Below are positions 25,178-34,672 of a stretch of 64,000 nt of DNA, piece after piece. The position numbers were made by a program, and so were the translations under genes. Source of the stretch: GWE2-42-39 sp942493345 (GTDB lineage: Bacteria > Bacteroidota > Bacteroidia > Bacteroidales > Prolixibacteraceae); NCBI GenBank assembly GCA_942493345.1, contig OW818695.1, forward strand, positions 2,108,001 to 2,172,000, in the 5' to 3' direction. Under the pieces are notes generated by a model. It saw only the letters and a program-made list of their open reading frames with translations. It made no database searches and had not been told where the DNA came from. Within the stretch, counting starts at the first letter, position 1. Each line of letters opens with the position of its first letter.

Positions 25178-26526
25178 TAAGCAAAAATCTGTATTTTCAA
25201 ATCATCGTCAGGGTGGTGATCCTGGTCGTGTTTTCGCTGCTTAGCGGATGGGCTTTATTTGCACAATCATGGTACCTGATCGCAGCTCTTTTTCTTGTGG
25301 TAACGGGTATGGCAACAATGAACCTTGTATCGTATTTTAACAGCATCAACCGCCGTCTTTTCTACTTCTTCGATGCCATCCGAAACGATGATTTAACGCT
25401 TTCGTTCCCCGAAAAAACCAACCATAAAACCATCGTCGAATTAAATAAAAGCCTCGCCAAAGTAAACCGGCAAATTCAGCAGATAAAAATTGAGAACCAC
25501 CTTCAGGAACAGTACTTTCAGGCTTTGCTTGAACATGCCGCAACGGGGATATTAACGTTCGATCAGAACGGTTTTGTGCTGCATTCAAATGCTTCGGCGC
25601 GCAAACTTTTTGGCCTCGAAGTGCTGACCCATCTGAACCAGACAGAGCGGGTTGATCATCGGCTCTTTCATGTTTTAAAAACCATACGTCCTTCGGAGCA
25701 AAAACTGATAACCCTGAACAACGAGCGGGGAGATATTCAGCTCCTGATAAAGGCCAGTTCGTTTGTTTCCAGGCAAAAAGATTTGATTCTGCTGTCAATT
25801 CAGGATATAAAAAATGAATTGGATGAAAAAGAACTCGACTCGTGGCTGAAACTCATCCGGGTGCTGATGCACGAAATAATGAATTCTATTACCCCGATTA
25901 CTTCTCTGTCGGAAAGCCTTTCGGGATATTTTTATACAGAAGGAAAAATAAAATCGCCTTCCGAAATCGACGAGAAAATCATTGCCACCACGATTCGCGG
26001 ACTTGATGTCATTCGCGAACAGGGCAAAGGGCTGATTGTTTTTGTTGATTCGTACCGCAAGCTGACACGTCTGCCAAAACCGGAGAAAAAATTGTTTCAT
26101 GCTGAAGGGCTGATTGAAAACATCCGAATCCTTTCCGGTTCGTTCGAACACGCCGAAAATGTTGAGATGTCGCATGAAATTCTGCAAAAAGAACTTGAAA
26201 TACTGGCCGACGAAAAAATGACTTCGCAAGTGCTGATCAACTTGGTAAAAAATGCATTTCAGGCCAATGCAGGAAACGAAAATGCCAAGGTAAAAATTGG
26301 CGCGGGGTTGAATGAGAACAGCCATCCATTCATTTGTGTAACCGACAATGGCCCTGGCATTCCACCGGAAATTATCGACCAGATTTTTGTGCCCTTTTTT
26401 ACTACCCGAGAAAGTGGCTCCGGTATTGGACTGAGCATTTCGCGACAAATCATGCGCCTGCATGGCGGAAGCCTGAAAGTAAAATCAGTCCCCGGAAAAG
26501 AAACGGTGTTTTGTATGGAGTTTTAG
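25174..26526 (+). CDS. Membrane sensor histidine kinase, partner of the NtrC-type regulator
   Basis: 450 residues. Two membrane helices at the N-terminus (about 8-28 and 33-52) with almost no periplasmic loop suggest sensing within the membrane or cytoplasm. A PAS-like region follows (ATGILTFDQNGFVLHSNASA). The H-box is LMHEIMNSITPI with phospho-acceptor His233. The ATPase domain shows the N-box NLVKNAFQANA, G1 DNGPGIP and G2 GSGIGLS. The H-box form (HE-MN) is that of NtrY-like kinases. The start overlaps the regulator stop by 4 bases, so the two are translated together. The signal is unknown. Confidence 0.92.
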   Translation: MISKNLYFQIIVRVVILVVFSLLSGWALFAQSWYLIAALFLVVTGMATMNLVSYFNSINRRLFYFFDAIRNDDLTLSFPEKTNHKTIVELNKSLAKVNRQIQQIKIENHLQEQYFQALLEHAATGILTFDQNGFVLHSNASARKLFGLEVLTHLNQTERVDHRLFHVLKTIRPSEQKLITLNNERGDIQLLIKASSFVSRQKDLILLSIQDIKNELDEKELDSWLKLIRVLMHEIMNSITPITSLSESLSGYFYTEGKIKSPSEIDEKIIATTIRGLDVIREQGKGLIVFVDSYRKLTRLPKPEKKLFHAEGLIENIRILSGSFEHAENVEMSHEILQKELEILADEKMTSQVLINLVKNAFQANAGNENAKVKIGAGLNENSHPFICVTDNGPGIPPEIIDQIFVPFFTTRESGSGIGLSISRQIMRLHGGSLKVKSVPGKETVFCMEF

Positions 26527-26580
26527 TGTTTAATCAAATCCGAGTCCAGTAACCAATTAATCACCATTGCCCATTTTTTT

Positions 26581-26588
26581 TACCTTTG
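26581..26588 (+). promoter_or_regulatory. Candidate Bacteroidota -7 element for cysS
   Basis: TACCTTTG fits TAnnTTTG and lies 17 bases before the cysS ATG, giving a very short leader. I see no good TTTG at the -33 position. Confidence 0.4.
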
Positions 26589-26604
26589 CAAAAATTTTAT
26601 ACCG

Positions 26605-28086
26605 ATGGAAAACCAGTTGCAGATATACAATACATTAAGCAGAAAGAAAGAAATTTTTAAACCCATTGTTCCCGGCCGGGTGGGAATGTATGTTTGCGGG
26701 CCAACAGTTTACGGGAAAGCCCATTTAGGACATGCCCGGCCTGCTATTACTTTCGATTTACTGTTCCGATATTTGCAACATATTGGCTACAAAGTCCGTT
26801 ACGTGCGTAACATTACCGACGTTGGGCATTTGGCAAACGATGCCGATGAAGGCGAAGATAAAATCGCTAAAAAAGCAAAGCTCGACGAATTGGAACCAAT
26901 GGAAGTGGTGCAGATTTACACCAACGACTATCACAAAAACATGGCTTTGCTGAATGTGCTTCCACCCAGCATCGAACCACGGGCCAGCGGGCACATCATT
27001 GAGCAGATTGAAATTGTGAAAAAGATATTGGCCAGCGGTTATGCATACGAAAGCCAGGGTTCGGTATATTTCGACGTGGAAAAATTCGCCAGAGAGAACC
27101 CTTACGGGCAACTCTCCGGACGGAAGATTGAAGATATGATCAGCAATACCCGCGAATTGGACGGACAGGATGAAAAACGCTCGGGACTCGATTTTGCCAT
27201 CTGGAAAAAAGCGCAGCCCGAACACATTATGCGCTGGCCTTCGCCCTGGAGCGATGGGTTTCCGGGCTGGCATCTCGAATGTACGGCCATGAGCGCCAAA
27301 TACCTGGGCGAAACATTCGATATTCACGGCGGCGGCATGGACCTGACATTTCCACACCACGAAGCAGAGATAGCACAGTCGAGGGCTGCAAACGGCCATG
27401 ACTCGGTAAACTACTGGATGCACAATAACATGATTACCCTGAATGGGCAAAAGATGGGCAAATCGCTGGGCAACGCTATCTCGCTCGACGACTTTTTTGC
27501 AGGAAACCATCCCTTGCTCGAACAGCCATACAGCCCGATGACCATCCGCTTTTTCATGTTGCAGGCACACTACCGCAGCACGCTCGATTTCTCGAACGAA
27601 GCATTGCAAGCCGCAGAAAAAGGATTGAAACGGCTTTTAGCAGCTGTAAAAACTTTATTCAGTCTCGAGCCATTGAAGCCATCGACAGTTACCGACGAGA
27701 TTATCGATTTGCACAACAACTGTTTTGCTGCAATGAACGATGACCTGAACACCCCGATTGCCATCGCCCATTTATTTGATGGCGTGAAAATGATCAATTC
27801 GATAAAAGACGGGAAAGAACAAATTTCGGAGGCTGATTTGGATATTCTGAGGAAGTTGTATTATGTGTTCATCTTTGAAATTTTTGGTTTGTATCTGGAA
27901 GAAAAAGCCGAAGCCGGAAATTCAGAGATACTGAACGCTGTGGTCGACTTGTTGCTGAATCTGCGCATGGACGCCAAAACCAATAAAGATTGGGCTACTT
28001 CAGACAAAATTCGGAATGAACTAACCCAACTGGGTTTTGAAATAAAAGACACCAAAGACGGTTTCAGCTGGGAACTGAAGAAGTAA
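26605..28086 (+). CDS. cysS: Cysteine--tRNA ligase
   Basis: 493 residues. Class I synthetase that attaches cysteine to tRNA-Cys. The HIGH motif is HLGH (40-43) and the KMSKS motif is KMGKS (283-287). The four zinc ligands expected from the E. coli enzyme are present with the right spacing: Cys31, Cys226, His251 and Glu255 (FPHHEAE). The C-terminal DALR and helical anticodon region is complete. Preceded by a candidate -7 element. It stands just after the two-component genes on the same strand but 78 bases away, and has no functional link with them. Confidence 0.97.
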   Translation: MENQLQIYNTLSRKKEIFKPIVPGRVGMYVCGPTVYGKAHLGHARPAITFDLLFRYLQHIGYKVRYVRNITDVGHLANDADEGEDKIAKKAKLDELEPMEVVQIYTNDYHKNMALLNVLPPSIEPRASGHIIEQIEIVKKILASGYAYESQGSVYFDVEKFARENPYGQLSGRKIEDMISNTRELDGQDEKRSGLDFAIWKKAQPEHIMRWPSPWSDGFPGWHLECTAMSAKYLGETFDIHGGGMDLTFPHHEAEIAQSRAANGHDSVNYWMHNNMITLNGQKMGKSLGNAISLDDFFAGNHPLLEQPYSPMTIRFFMLQAHYRSTLDFSNEALQAAEKGLKRLLAAVKTLFSLEPLKPSTVTDEIIDLHNNCFAAMNDDLNTPIAIAHLFDGVKMINSIKDGKEQISEADLDILRKLYYVFIFEIFGLYLEEKAEAGNSEILNAVVDLLLNLRMDAKTNKDWATSDKIRNELTQLGFEIKDTKDGFSWELKK

Positions 28087-28105
28087 ATATTGTTATCTTG
28101 CCGTC

Positions 28106-28639
28106 ATGTCAAAAAAACTTGAAATAGAACAAACTGACAATGTCCTTTTCAACAATTTTCAGAGAGGCAGAAACGACCTTTTCGATTATTTCTTTGACAA
28201 ATATTACTAGGGATTATGCGTCTACGCATATAAAATAGTGCTTTCAAAAAGCTCATCGGAAGACATTGTTCAGGATTTTTTCATCAAACTTTGGGAAGAC
28301 AGAAAAAACCTCAACGTCGAATCCAGTGTAAAATCGTATTTTCTGTGTTCGATTCACAATCGTTGTCTCGACTTTCTGGCACATCAGAATATAAAAGAAG
28401 TGCATCGAACGTATCGGTTGAACCACCTCTCGCAGGAAGACATTCATGAATATCCCTTGTTGGATTTTGAACTGGAACAACGGTTGCAAAAAGCAATCGA
28501 AGCCCTGCCCGATGGTATCCGGGAAACATTTACAATGAACCGGTTCGAAGGACTGAGCTACCAGAAAATAGCCGACAAGGAGAATGTTTCGGTAAAAGCG
28601 ATCGAATACCGGATCAGTAAAGCGCTTTCGTTGCTCTGA
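28106..28639 (+). pseudogene. ECF sigma-70 factor gene interrupted by an in-frame stop
   Basis: From ATG 28106 the frame reads MSKKLEIEQTD and on to LFDYFFDKYY (34 codons), meets TAG at 28208-28210, and continues without a shift as GLCVYAYKIVLSKSSSEDIV to 28639. The joined product is about 177 codons, the usual ECF length. It shows region 2 (SSSEDIVQDFFIKLWEDRKN) and region 4 helix-turn-helix (EGLSYQKIADKENVSVKAIEYRISKAL). In Bacteroidota these FecI-like factors usually drive SusC/SusD transport genes together with a FecR anti-sigma factor; neither follows here. A restart at ATG 28238 would lack most of region 2. A nonsense mutation (for example from AAG or CAG) is the simplest explanation; a sequencing error cannot be excluded. 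Confidence 0.8.
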
Positions 28640-28959
28640 AATGATCTTCAGGAATACCTTCCACTTGCACTTCTGCTGTACACTTTTCGTTAAAAATTTC
28701 AATTCTTTTTTAGGGGGGTATTCCACTTGCCCGTCATTATAATGAAACAAGCCTTTTTAACGGGCGCGTTTTCATGATTAACACTTCATAGATGAAAGAT
28801 TATTAATCCTATTGAGCTCCTCCGTTTGGGGAGCCCAATTTTTCTTCTTTGAATCTCAAAACTTAAATTATCCGACAAATCAATATTTCGCTTAAAAAAG
28901 GCTAATTGTCCAAACAAAATAGTTATCTTATCCGACCTTCAAACAATAAAAAATACTGA
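28640..28959 (+). other. 320-base gap after the sigma relic: possible vestige of a FecR start, then a hairpin
   Basis: No gene is seen. The stretch carries TTTTTTAGGGGGGTATTC (near 28708-28725), a kind of sequence I recall between FecI-like and FecR-like genes of Bacteroidota. About 150 bases after the sigma stop there is ATGAAAGATTATTAA (28792), a four-codon frame where an anti-sigma gene would begin. A terminator-like hairpin follows at 28811. TATTCCACTTGC and a near copy (ATACCTTCCACTTGC) occur about 65 bases apart. Confidence 0.35.
28811..28850 (+). terminator. Terminator-like hairpin before the GH127-like gene
   Basis: ATTGAGCTCC pairs with GGAGCCCAAT (one mismatch) across an 8-9 base loop and is followed by TTTTTCTTCTTT. 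Likely ended the sigma/anti-sigma transcript. Confidence 0.55.
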
Positions 28960-30960
28960 ATGAAACGAATATTGTTGATCATTTCGGGAGTCATACTGTT
29001 TAATTCTCTTTCTTTTTCAAAAGAAAAAAGGAACAACCATTACGTCACCAACCAAGCGCCTTTGGTTGTTCAACCATATACGGCGCTTCCTTTGGGTGCA
29101 ATCAAACCGCAAGGGATGCTGTTGAAAATGCTGGAACTCCAGCGCGACGGTCTGACCGGCCATCTGGACAGTGTTTACGAAGTAGTTTGCGGCAACAACA
29201 ATGGCTGGTTGGGAGGAACAGGCGATGGTTGGGAACGCGGTCCCTACTGGATTGACGGACTGGTTCCGCTTGCCTACATTTTAGATGATGAGGGACTCAA
29301 AGCCAAGGCACAGAAATGGATCGAATGGAGCATCAAAAATCAGCGGGAAGATGGTTATTTTGGGCCCCTGCCATTGGCCGAAGGCTATAAAAAAATTTCC
29401 GGCACGCAGCAGGGAAACCGCGAAGACTGGTGGCCCAAAATGGTTATGCTGAAAGTTCTGCAGCAATATTACACCGCAACAAACGACAAAAGGGTGATTG
29501 ACCTGATGCTCAAATATTTTAAATATCAGCAAAAAACGCTTCCCGAATTTCCGTTGGGACACTGGACATATTGGGGTAGTCAGCGTGGTGGAGATAACCT
29601 CGCTATTGTTTATTGGTTATACAACATTACCAACGAAAATTTTTTGCTCGATCTTGCAGAAACTATCCACAGGCAAACATATGACTGGACCGGAATTTAT
29701 TCTGACAATACGATCCGCTGCCTGAATCCTTACCCCAACTTGCATTGTGTGAATGTAGCACAGGGATTAAAAGAACCGGTTATTTATTATCAGCAACATC
29801 CCGAACAGAAATATTTGGATGCCGTGAAGAAAGGTTTGTCAGCATTAAAAGACTGTCACGGTTTTGTGAACGGCATGTACGGTGGCGATGAACATCTGCA
29901 TGGGAACGACCCCACGCAAGGTTCCGAACTTTGCTCCGCTACAGAAATGATGTTTTGCTTTGAAAGCATTTTGCCTGTTACCGGAGATGTTTATTATGCC
30001 GATTACCTGGAAAAAATAGCATACAACGTTCTTCCCACCCAACACAACGATGATTTTACCCGCAAACAATATTTTCAGCAGGCCAACCAGGTACTGATAA
30101 CTGATGAAGAGCGCAATTTTTTAAATGATCGGTTCGGTCGTATTGTTTACGGAACAACCACCGGTTATCCGTGTTGTTTGACCAACATGCACCAGGGATG
30201 GCCCAAATTGGTACAAAACCTTTGGTATGCCACGGCCGACAATGGCCTTGCCGCTCTGGTTTACGGCGCCTCGAAAGTAACGGTAAAAGTTGCAAACGGG
30301 GAAGAAATAATTGTTTCCGAAACGACAGATTATCCATTCAAAGAAAAGGTCCAGTTTGCAATCCAGACGAAGAAAAATGTCAAATTCCCATTTCATTTAA
30401 GGGTTCCGCAATGGTGCAAAAACACGGCAGTTACCGTGAATGGTAAAAATATTGAAATCAATCCGGTTAATAACATTATTGTGATTGATCGCGAGTGGTC
30501 AAATGGCGATGCGGTTGAACTGAACCTGTCAATGGAATTTAGTTACAGTTACTGGTACGAAAATTCGTTGGGAATTGAACGCGGTCCGCTGGTTTATGCC
30601 TTAAAAATAGAAGAAGAATGGCGCGAAGTAGCCAAAGAAGGTTATGACGATACGTTCTGGGAGGTGTTGCCCAAATCGACTTGGAATTACTCAATAATGA
30701 AGAGCGAAATCGATAAAAACAATCTTCAGGTTGAAGTAAAAAATGACATTGCCGATAATCCATGGAACCTGAAAAATGCTCCCGTATTGGTGAAAACCAA
30801 GGGGAAAAGAATGTCTGCATGGGGAATAGAACGTGGCTCAGCCGGTAAAATACCTTCTCCCGCCCTTCCGGCACGCTATACGGAATCGAACACGGAAGAA
30901 ATTGTTTTGATACCTTATGGGTGTACAACATTAAGAGTTTCTCAGTTCCCGGTCAAGTGA
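28960..30960 (+). CDS. GH127-like glycosidase (beta-L-arabinofuranosidase type)
   Basis: 666 residues with a signal peptide (LLIISGVILFNSLSFS). Secreted or periplasmic glycoside hydrolase of the DUF1680/GH127 group. The cysteine-zinc catalytic site known from Bifidobacterium HypBA1 (Glu338, Cys340, Cys417, Cys418) is matched in order and spacing by Glu323, Cys325 (GSELCSATE), Cys405 and Cys406 (GYPCCLTN). Asp310 or Glu311 (YGGDEHLHG) is the candidate acid/base. An alpha/alpha-barrel N-terminal half (GGTGDGWERGPYW, REDGYFGPLP) is followed by beta-sandwich domains. Exact linkage specificity is unknown. Monocistronic by context: broken sigma gene upstream, convergent aspartate kinase downstream. 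Confidence 0.85.
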   Translation: MKRILLIISGVILFNSLSFSKEKRNNHYVTNQAPLVVQPYTALPLGAIKPQGMLLKMLELQRDGLTGHLDSVYEVVCGNNNGWLGGTGDGWERGPYWIDGLVPLAYILDDEGLKAKAQKWIEWSIKNQREDGYFGPLPLAEGYKKISGTQQGNREDWWPKMVMLKVLQQYYTATNDKRVIDLMLKYFKYQQKTLPEFPLGHWTYWGSQRGGDNLAIVYWLYNITNENFLLDLAETIHRQTYDWTGIYSDNTIRCLNPYPNLHCVNVAQGLKEPVIYYQQHPEQKYLDAVKKGLSALKDCHGFVNGMYGGDEHLHGNDPTQGSELCSATEMMFCFESILPVTGDVYYADYLEKIAYNVLPTQHNDDFTRKQYFQQANQVLITDEERNFLNDRFGRIVYGTTTGYPCCLTNMHQGWPKLVQNLWYATADNGLAALVYGASKVTVKVANGEEIIVSETTDYPFKEKVQFAIQTKKNVKFPFHLRVPQWCKNTAVTVNGKNIEINPVNNIIVIDREWSNGDAVELNLSMEFSYSYWYENSLGIERGPLVYALKIEEEWREVAKEGYDDTFWEVLPKSTWNYSIMKSEIDKNNLQVEVKNDIADNPWNLKNAPVLVKTKGKRMSAWGIERGSAGKIPSPALPARYTESNTEEIVLIPYGCTTLRVSQFPVK

Positions 30961-31146
30961 TTTCACCGTTGTTTTTGTCATTATTTCTTATTATAAATAA
31001 AATATCAGGCAGATTTTTCGGAGTGAAGGTTTCACTTCGGATATTCGCCTGTGTAGAAACGGCATGTAATTTCAGAATGCCAATTTGAGGCAGACACACA
31101 ATTGTTTTTGTATCTGTACCTCTATTTCTGCCATTCAATAATGTTT

Positions 31147-32400
31147 TTACCTTTTGAACAGCAATCTTGCTGTACGCCTTGATTTTTGTTCGATGTAAAT
31201 CGGGTATCCGTTGGCAATCATGTCAATTGCTTTCTGGTTGTAATAACGGATAGTAACCAGTTCGAGCCCGGTGTTGTAGCGTACTTCAAATGTTTCACGT
31301 AGCTCCGTAAGCAGTTCTTCAACGCCTTGTTCGGGTTCATCGAAAGCCACCGAAAGGTTCAGTGCCGATTGCTGGATGAGACTTACCCGTAACCGGTATT
31401 TGGCCAACAGTAAAAAAACGTCTGAAACCGTATGAATACTGATGAACGAGAAATCGGCAGGAGTCAGTGTTATCAGGTTTTGTTTCTGTTTGTTGATAAA
31501 CACCGGGACCAGTTCGAGCAGATGATCTACATTGTGAATGATAGTTCCTTCTTTTTCGGGATTATCAAAAGATTTTACCAACAAAGGAATGTGTTTGTTT
31601 TGAAGCGGTTTAATTGTTTTTGGGTGAATTACCTTCGCGCCCGAATACGATAGTTCGATGGCTTCGCGGTACGAAAGCTCGGCGAGTTTTTGGGTTGCTG
31701 GCATAAAATCGGGATCGGCATTCAGTATACCCGGAACATTTTTCCAGATGGTTACATTTTGTGCATCGAGAATATTGGCCAAAATAGCTGCCGTGTAATC
31801 CGAACCTTCGCGACCCAGTGTGGTGGTATGGTTGGTCGTTGTTCCGCCTAAAAAACCTTGGGTTATAATTAGTTCATGTGTTGCATTGTCAAACGTTTTT
31901 TTCACCAAGTCTTCCGAAATTGCCCAGTTGATGTTTGCATCGCGGTACGTATCGTCGGTAATCAGGCATTTGCGGACGTCAATCCACTGGTTGAATAGCC
32001 CGATGTAATTGTAAAAACTGCTGATTATTGCCGTCGAAACCAGTTCCCCGTACGAAACAATCTGGTCGTATTCGTAATCAAAATTCATCGAAGGTTCTGT
32101 TTTCAGGCGGTCTTCCAATGTACGGAAAAGGACTTCAACATTGGAATAATCGACTTGTTGTCCATCGGCCAGTTGCAGCATAATATCATCGTGATATTGC
32201 CGTATCTCACCAAAAATATTTGTTTTCCCCGGATCGCCTTTGTAATAGGCTTTTACCAGTTCTTCGAGCGCATTGGTAGTTTTGCCCATCGCCGAAATCA
32301 CGATAACTTTTGGCCCCGGGAACATACGGATGATGCCCGCTGCGTTTTTTATGGAAGATGCTGAACTAACGGAAGCTCCACCGAATTTAAATACCTGCAT
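31147..32400 (-). CDS. Aspartate kinase, monofunctional
   Basis: 417 residues. Phosphorylates aspartate as the first step towards lysine, threonine and methionine. The N-terminus MQVFKFGGASVSS is the amino-acid kinase signature (usually KFGGTS, here KFGGAS). Further conserved elements are TLGREGSDYTAAILA (catalytic/nucleotide loop) and AKVIHPKTIKPL. The C-terminal ~120 residues contain ACT-type regulatory sequence (FSFISIHTVSDVFLLLAKY). There is no homoserine dehydrogenase domain. It stands alone, so local context does not say which branch feeds back on it. Confidence 0.92.
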   Translation of the reverse strand: MQVFKFGGASVSSASSIKNAAGIIRMFPGPKVIVISAMGKTTNALEELVKAYYKGDPGKTNIFGEIRQYHDDIMLQLADGQQVDYSNVEVLFRTLEDRLKTEPSMNFDYEYDQIVSYGELVSTAIISSFYNYIGLFNQWIDVRKCLITDDTYRDANINWAISEDLVKKTFDNATHELIITQGFLGGTTTNHTTTLGREGSDYTAAILANILDAQNVTIWKNVPGILNADPDFMPATQKLAELSYREAIELSYSGAKVIHPKTIKPLQNKHIPLLVKSFDNPEKEGTIIHNVDHLLELVPVFINKQKQNLITLTPADFSFISIHTVSDVFLLLAKYRLRVSLIQQSALNLSVAFDEPEQGVEELLTELRETFEVRYNTGLELVTIRYYNQKAIDMIANGYPIYIEQKSRRTARLLFKR

Positions 32401-32521
32401 ATTGTCAACTTAAAATTGATTGCAGTAAAAATAACGAATTACATATTAGTTTATCATTGGCGAACAGATCCATTTCTTCTATTTTTTTACTGAAGATCAG
32501 CATTGCTGAATCCCCGAAAAA

Positions 32522-33451
32522 TTAGAACCAGCTTTTTCGCTTAAAGAAAAGAACGGCAATTACTGTAATTATTATTGAAATCAGAATGATAGCGGGAAAT
32601 GCATACTTCGAATTTTCGAAATGATTTGCCACGTTCATTCCGTACAAACTGGCAATTAATGTGGGGATCATCAAAACGATGGTGATCGATGTGAGTTGTT
32701 TCATGATGACGTTCAGGTTGTTCGAGATAATCGATGCAAAAGCGTCCATCATTCCGCTCTGAATGTCGCTGTAAACTTTCGCCATTTCAAGAGCCTGTCT
32801 GTTTTCAATGGTTACGTCTTCCATTAAATCTTCATCAAATCCGGTTAGTGCTGAATATTTTTTTGTCCTGATTTTTTCAAGCACCATTTCATTTCCTTTT
32901 ATTGAAGTAATGAAGTAAACCAAGCATTTTTCCATGCGGAGCAACTTGTGCAGTTCTTCGTTCCGGGTTGCGTATTCCAAATCCTTTTCAATATACGAAG
33001 TCTGAGAATTGATTTCTTTCAGAAACTGCAAATACCACGAAGCAGATATAAAAAACAACCGTAAAATATCATCCAACCCTTGTCCGAGGGGAAATTTCTG
33101 AACGGCGGCCATCTTAAACAACTGAGAAATAACTTCATTTCGTTGCGAACAGATTGTAATTGTTCCTATTGGGGTAAGGGCAATTCCTAATGGCACGGTA
33201 ACATAAGGAACTCCGTTGTTCGGATTACTCAGGGGAACTCGTAAAATGATATATGAATTTGGGTCATCAAGCTCAATACGCGGGCGTTCGTCAATATCAA
33301 GGACGTCCTTGACGAAATCTTCAGCGATATTAAAATTGGTAATTAAGTAATCGATTTCTTCCGGGGTCGGAACTTTTACATTGACCCAACAGCCGGGTTT
33401 GAAGGTTGAAATTTTTGCAACATTTTTGCCTGTTTCCCAAAAAGTAATCAT
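32522..33451 (-). CDS. CorA-family divalent cation channel
   Basis: 309 residues. A large cytoplasmic alpha/beta domain and long helices are followed by two C-terminal membrane segments (ITIVLMIPTLIASLY and AIILISIIITVIAVLFF). The channel signature YGMN stands at the end of the first, and the short periplasmic loop reads VANHFENSKYAF. A basic end (KRKSW) fits the family. It mediates Mg2+ (or Co2+/Ni2+) uptake; the ion cannot be told from sequence. Preceded by a plausible -7 element with a leader of about 115 bases. Confidence 0.92.
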   Translation of the reverse strand: MITFWETGKNVAKISTFKPGCWVNVKVPTPEEIDYLITNFNIAEDFVKDVLDIDERPRIELDDPNSYIILRVPLSNPNNGVPYVTVPLGIALTPIGTITICSQRNEVISQLFKMAAVQKFPLGQGLDDILRLFFISASWYLQFLKEINSQTSYIEKDLEYATRNEELHKLLRMEKCLVYFITSIKGNEMVLEKIRTKKYSALTGFDEDLMEDVTIENRQALEMAKVYSDIQSGMMDAFASIISNNLNVIMKQLTSITIVLMIPTLIASLYGMNVANHFENSKYAFPAIILISIIITVIAVLFFKRKSWF

Positions 33452-33573
33452 ATTCTTTCAGTTTTAAGAAAAACAAAAGGAACCGTGATTACCCCCTTGT
33501 TTTCCAGGTTAATTACTCAGAAAGCTATTCGCGTGATAGTCGTCCATTTTTAGTTTCTTTGAATTTTGCGGTG

Positions 33574-33581
33574 CAAAGATA
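33574..33581 (-). promoter_or_regulatory. Candidate -7 element for the corA-like gene
   Basis: TATCTTTG on the minus strand fits TAnnTTTG. It would leave a leader of about 115 bases, long enough to hold regulation, but I see no recognisable Mg2+ riboswitch. Confidence 0.35.
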
Positions 33582-33695
33582 ATTTTATTCAGCATTTATC
33601 CGAAAAAATGGGTTGAAAAAACTTCAGAATGTTCTGTATAAAATAATATCCATAATTTTATACGATAAAAAAGAATTGAATTAAAAACGATAAAA

Positions 33696-34550
33696 ATGAT
33701 CAATCATATTTCACAAACCGTTCGCTTACACAATGGGGTTGAAATGCCTTGGCTCGGATTGGGTGTCCACAAATCAAAAGAGGGAGAGGAAGTTGAAACT
33801 GCCGTACTTTCTGCTCTTGAAGCCGGATACCGAAGCATCGATACCGCAACTTTGTATGGCAACGAAACAGGCGTCGGACGGGCTGTAATAGCAAGCGGAA
33901 TTGCCCGCAAAGAGCTTTTCATTACCACCAAAATCTGGAATACTGATCAGGGCTATGAAAGTACTTTCAGGGCAGTTGAAACCAGTCTCAACAAACTGCA
34001 AACCGACTATCTCGATTTGTACCTGATTCACTGGCCGCTGGGGCAACGATCGGTTGAAACATGGAAAGCGATGGAAGAACTTTATGCGCAGGGCAAACTA
34101 AGGGCGATCGGGGTCAGCAATTTTTTAATTGGGCACCTGCAATTTCTGATGGCACAGGCTGCTGTCAGGCCCATGGTCAACCAGTTCGAATTTCATCCGC
34201 ACCTTACACAGCCTGTCGTGTGCGAGTTTTGCCGGAAGCACGACATTCAGGCGGAGGCCTGGCGTCCCATTATGAAAGGGCAGGCAACAGAGGTTCCTTT
34301 GTTAAAAGAAATTGCTGCAAAATACGGGAAAACGCCGGTTCAGCTGGTTTTGCGCTGGGATCTACAAAAAGGGGTTGTTACCATTCCAAAGTCAGTTCAT
34401 CCGGAGCGAATACGTTCGAATGCCGATATTTTCGATTTTGAAATTGACGACGACGACATGAAACAAATTGATTCGCTGGATAAAAACTACCGGTATGGCG
34501 ACGATCCGAATGATCTTGAAAATCTGTTTCTGAAATATGGAAGACCATGA
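33696..34550 (+). CDS. Aldo/keto reductase (AKR, 2,5-diketo-gluconate reductase-like)
   Basis: 284 residues, NADPH-dependent TIM-barrel reductase. The catalytic tetrad is visible: Asp and Tyr in SIDTATLYGNE, Lys in FITTKIWN, His in YLIHWPLG. The NADP-binding end (VTIPKSVHPERIRSNADIF) and the AKR signature (GKLRAIGVSNF) are complete. Physiological substrate unknown: members reduce sugars, methylglyoxal and other carbonyls. Divergent from corA, convergent with queA, separated from the latter by a strong terminator. Confidence 0.93.
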   Translation: MINHISQTVRLHNGVEMPWLGLGVHKSKEGEEVETAVLSALEAGYRSIDTATLYGNETGVGRAVIASGIARKELFITTKIWNTDQGYESTFRAVETSLNKLQTDYLDLYLIHWPLGQRSVETWKAMEELYAQGKLRAIGVSNFLIGHLQFLMAQAAVRPMVNQFEFHPHLTQPVVCEFCRKHDIQAEAWRPIMKGQATEVPLLKEIAAKYGKTPVQLVLRWDLQKGVVTIPKSVHPERIRSNADIFDFEIDDDDMKQIDSLDKNYRYGDDPNDLENLFLKYGRP

Positions 34551-34616
34551 GAAGTATTTCTGTTGATCAGGGGAAAGTAATGTCAACTAAAATTTAATTT
34601 GATTCATTTTTAGTCA

Positions 34617-34656
34617 AAAAAAAGAGCGGAGAAATTTTCACTTCCCCGCTCTTTTT
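34617..34656. terminator. Bidirectional terminator between aldo/keto reductase and queA
   Basis: Arms AAAAAGAGCGG and CCGCTCTTTTT around a loop of about 16 bases, with A- and T-runs on the two sides; fits two convergent genes. Confidence 0.8.
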
Positions 34657-34672
34657 GATTTATTGTTTCTTA

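Noticed and set aside
28208..28210. TAG in the sigma gene as a recoded amino-acid codon
   Set aside because: TAG ends several genes and remnants in the window and no recoding signal is seen; a nonsense mutation or base error is simpler.
30961..31146. 61-codon frame on the minus strand and a GGAGTGAA/TTCACTTC hairpin between the GH127-like gene and aspartate kinase
   Set aside because: No protein features, no conserved start context, and the hairpin lacks a T-run, so neither a gene nor a clear terminator can be supported.
32400..33700. Long leader of the CorA-type gene as a Mg2+ riboswitch
   Set aside because: About 115 bases of leader show no recognisable M-box or ykoK-type conserved elements by eye.
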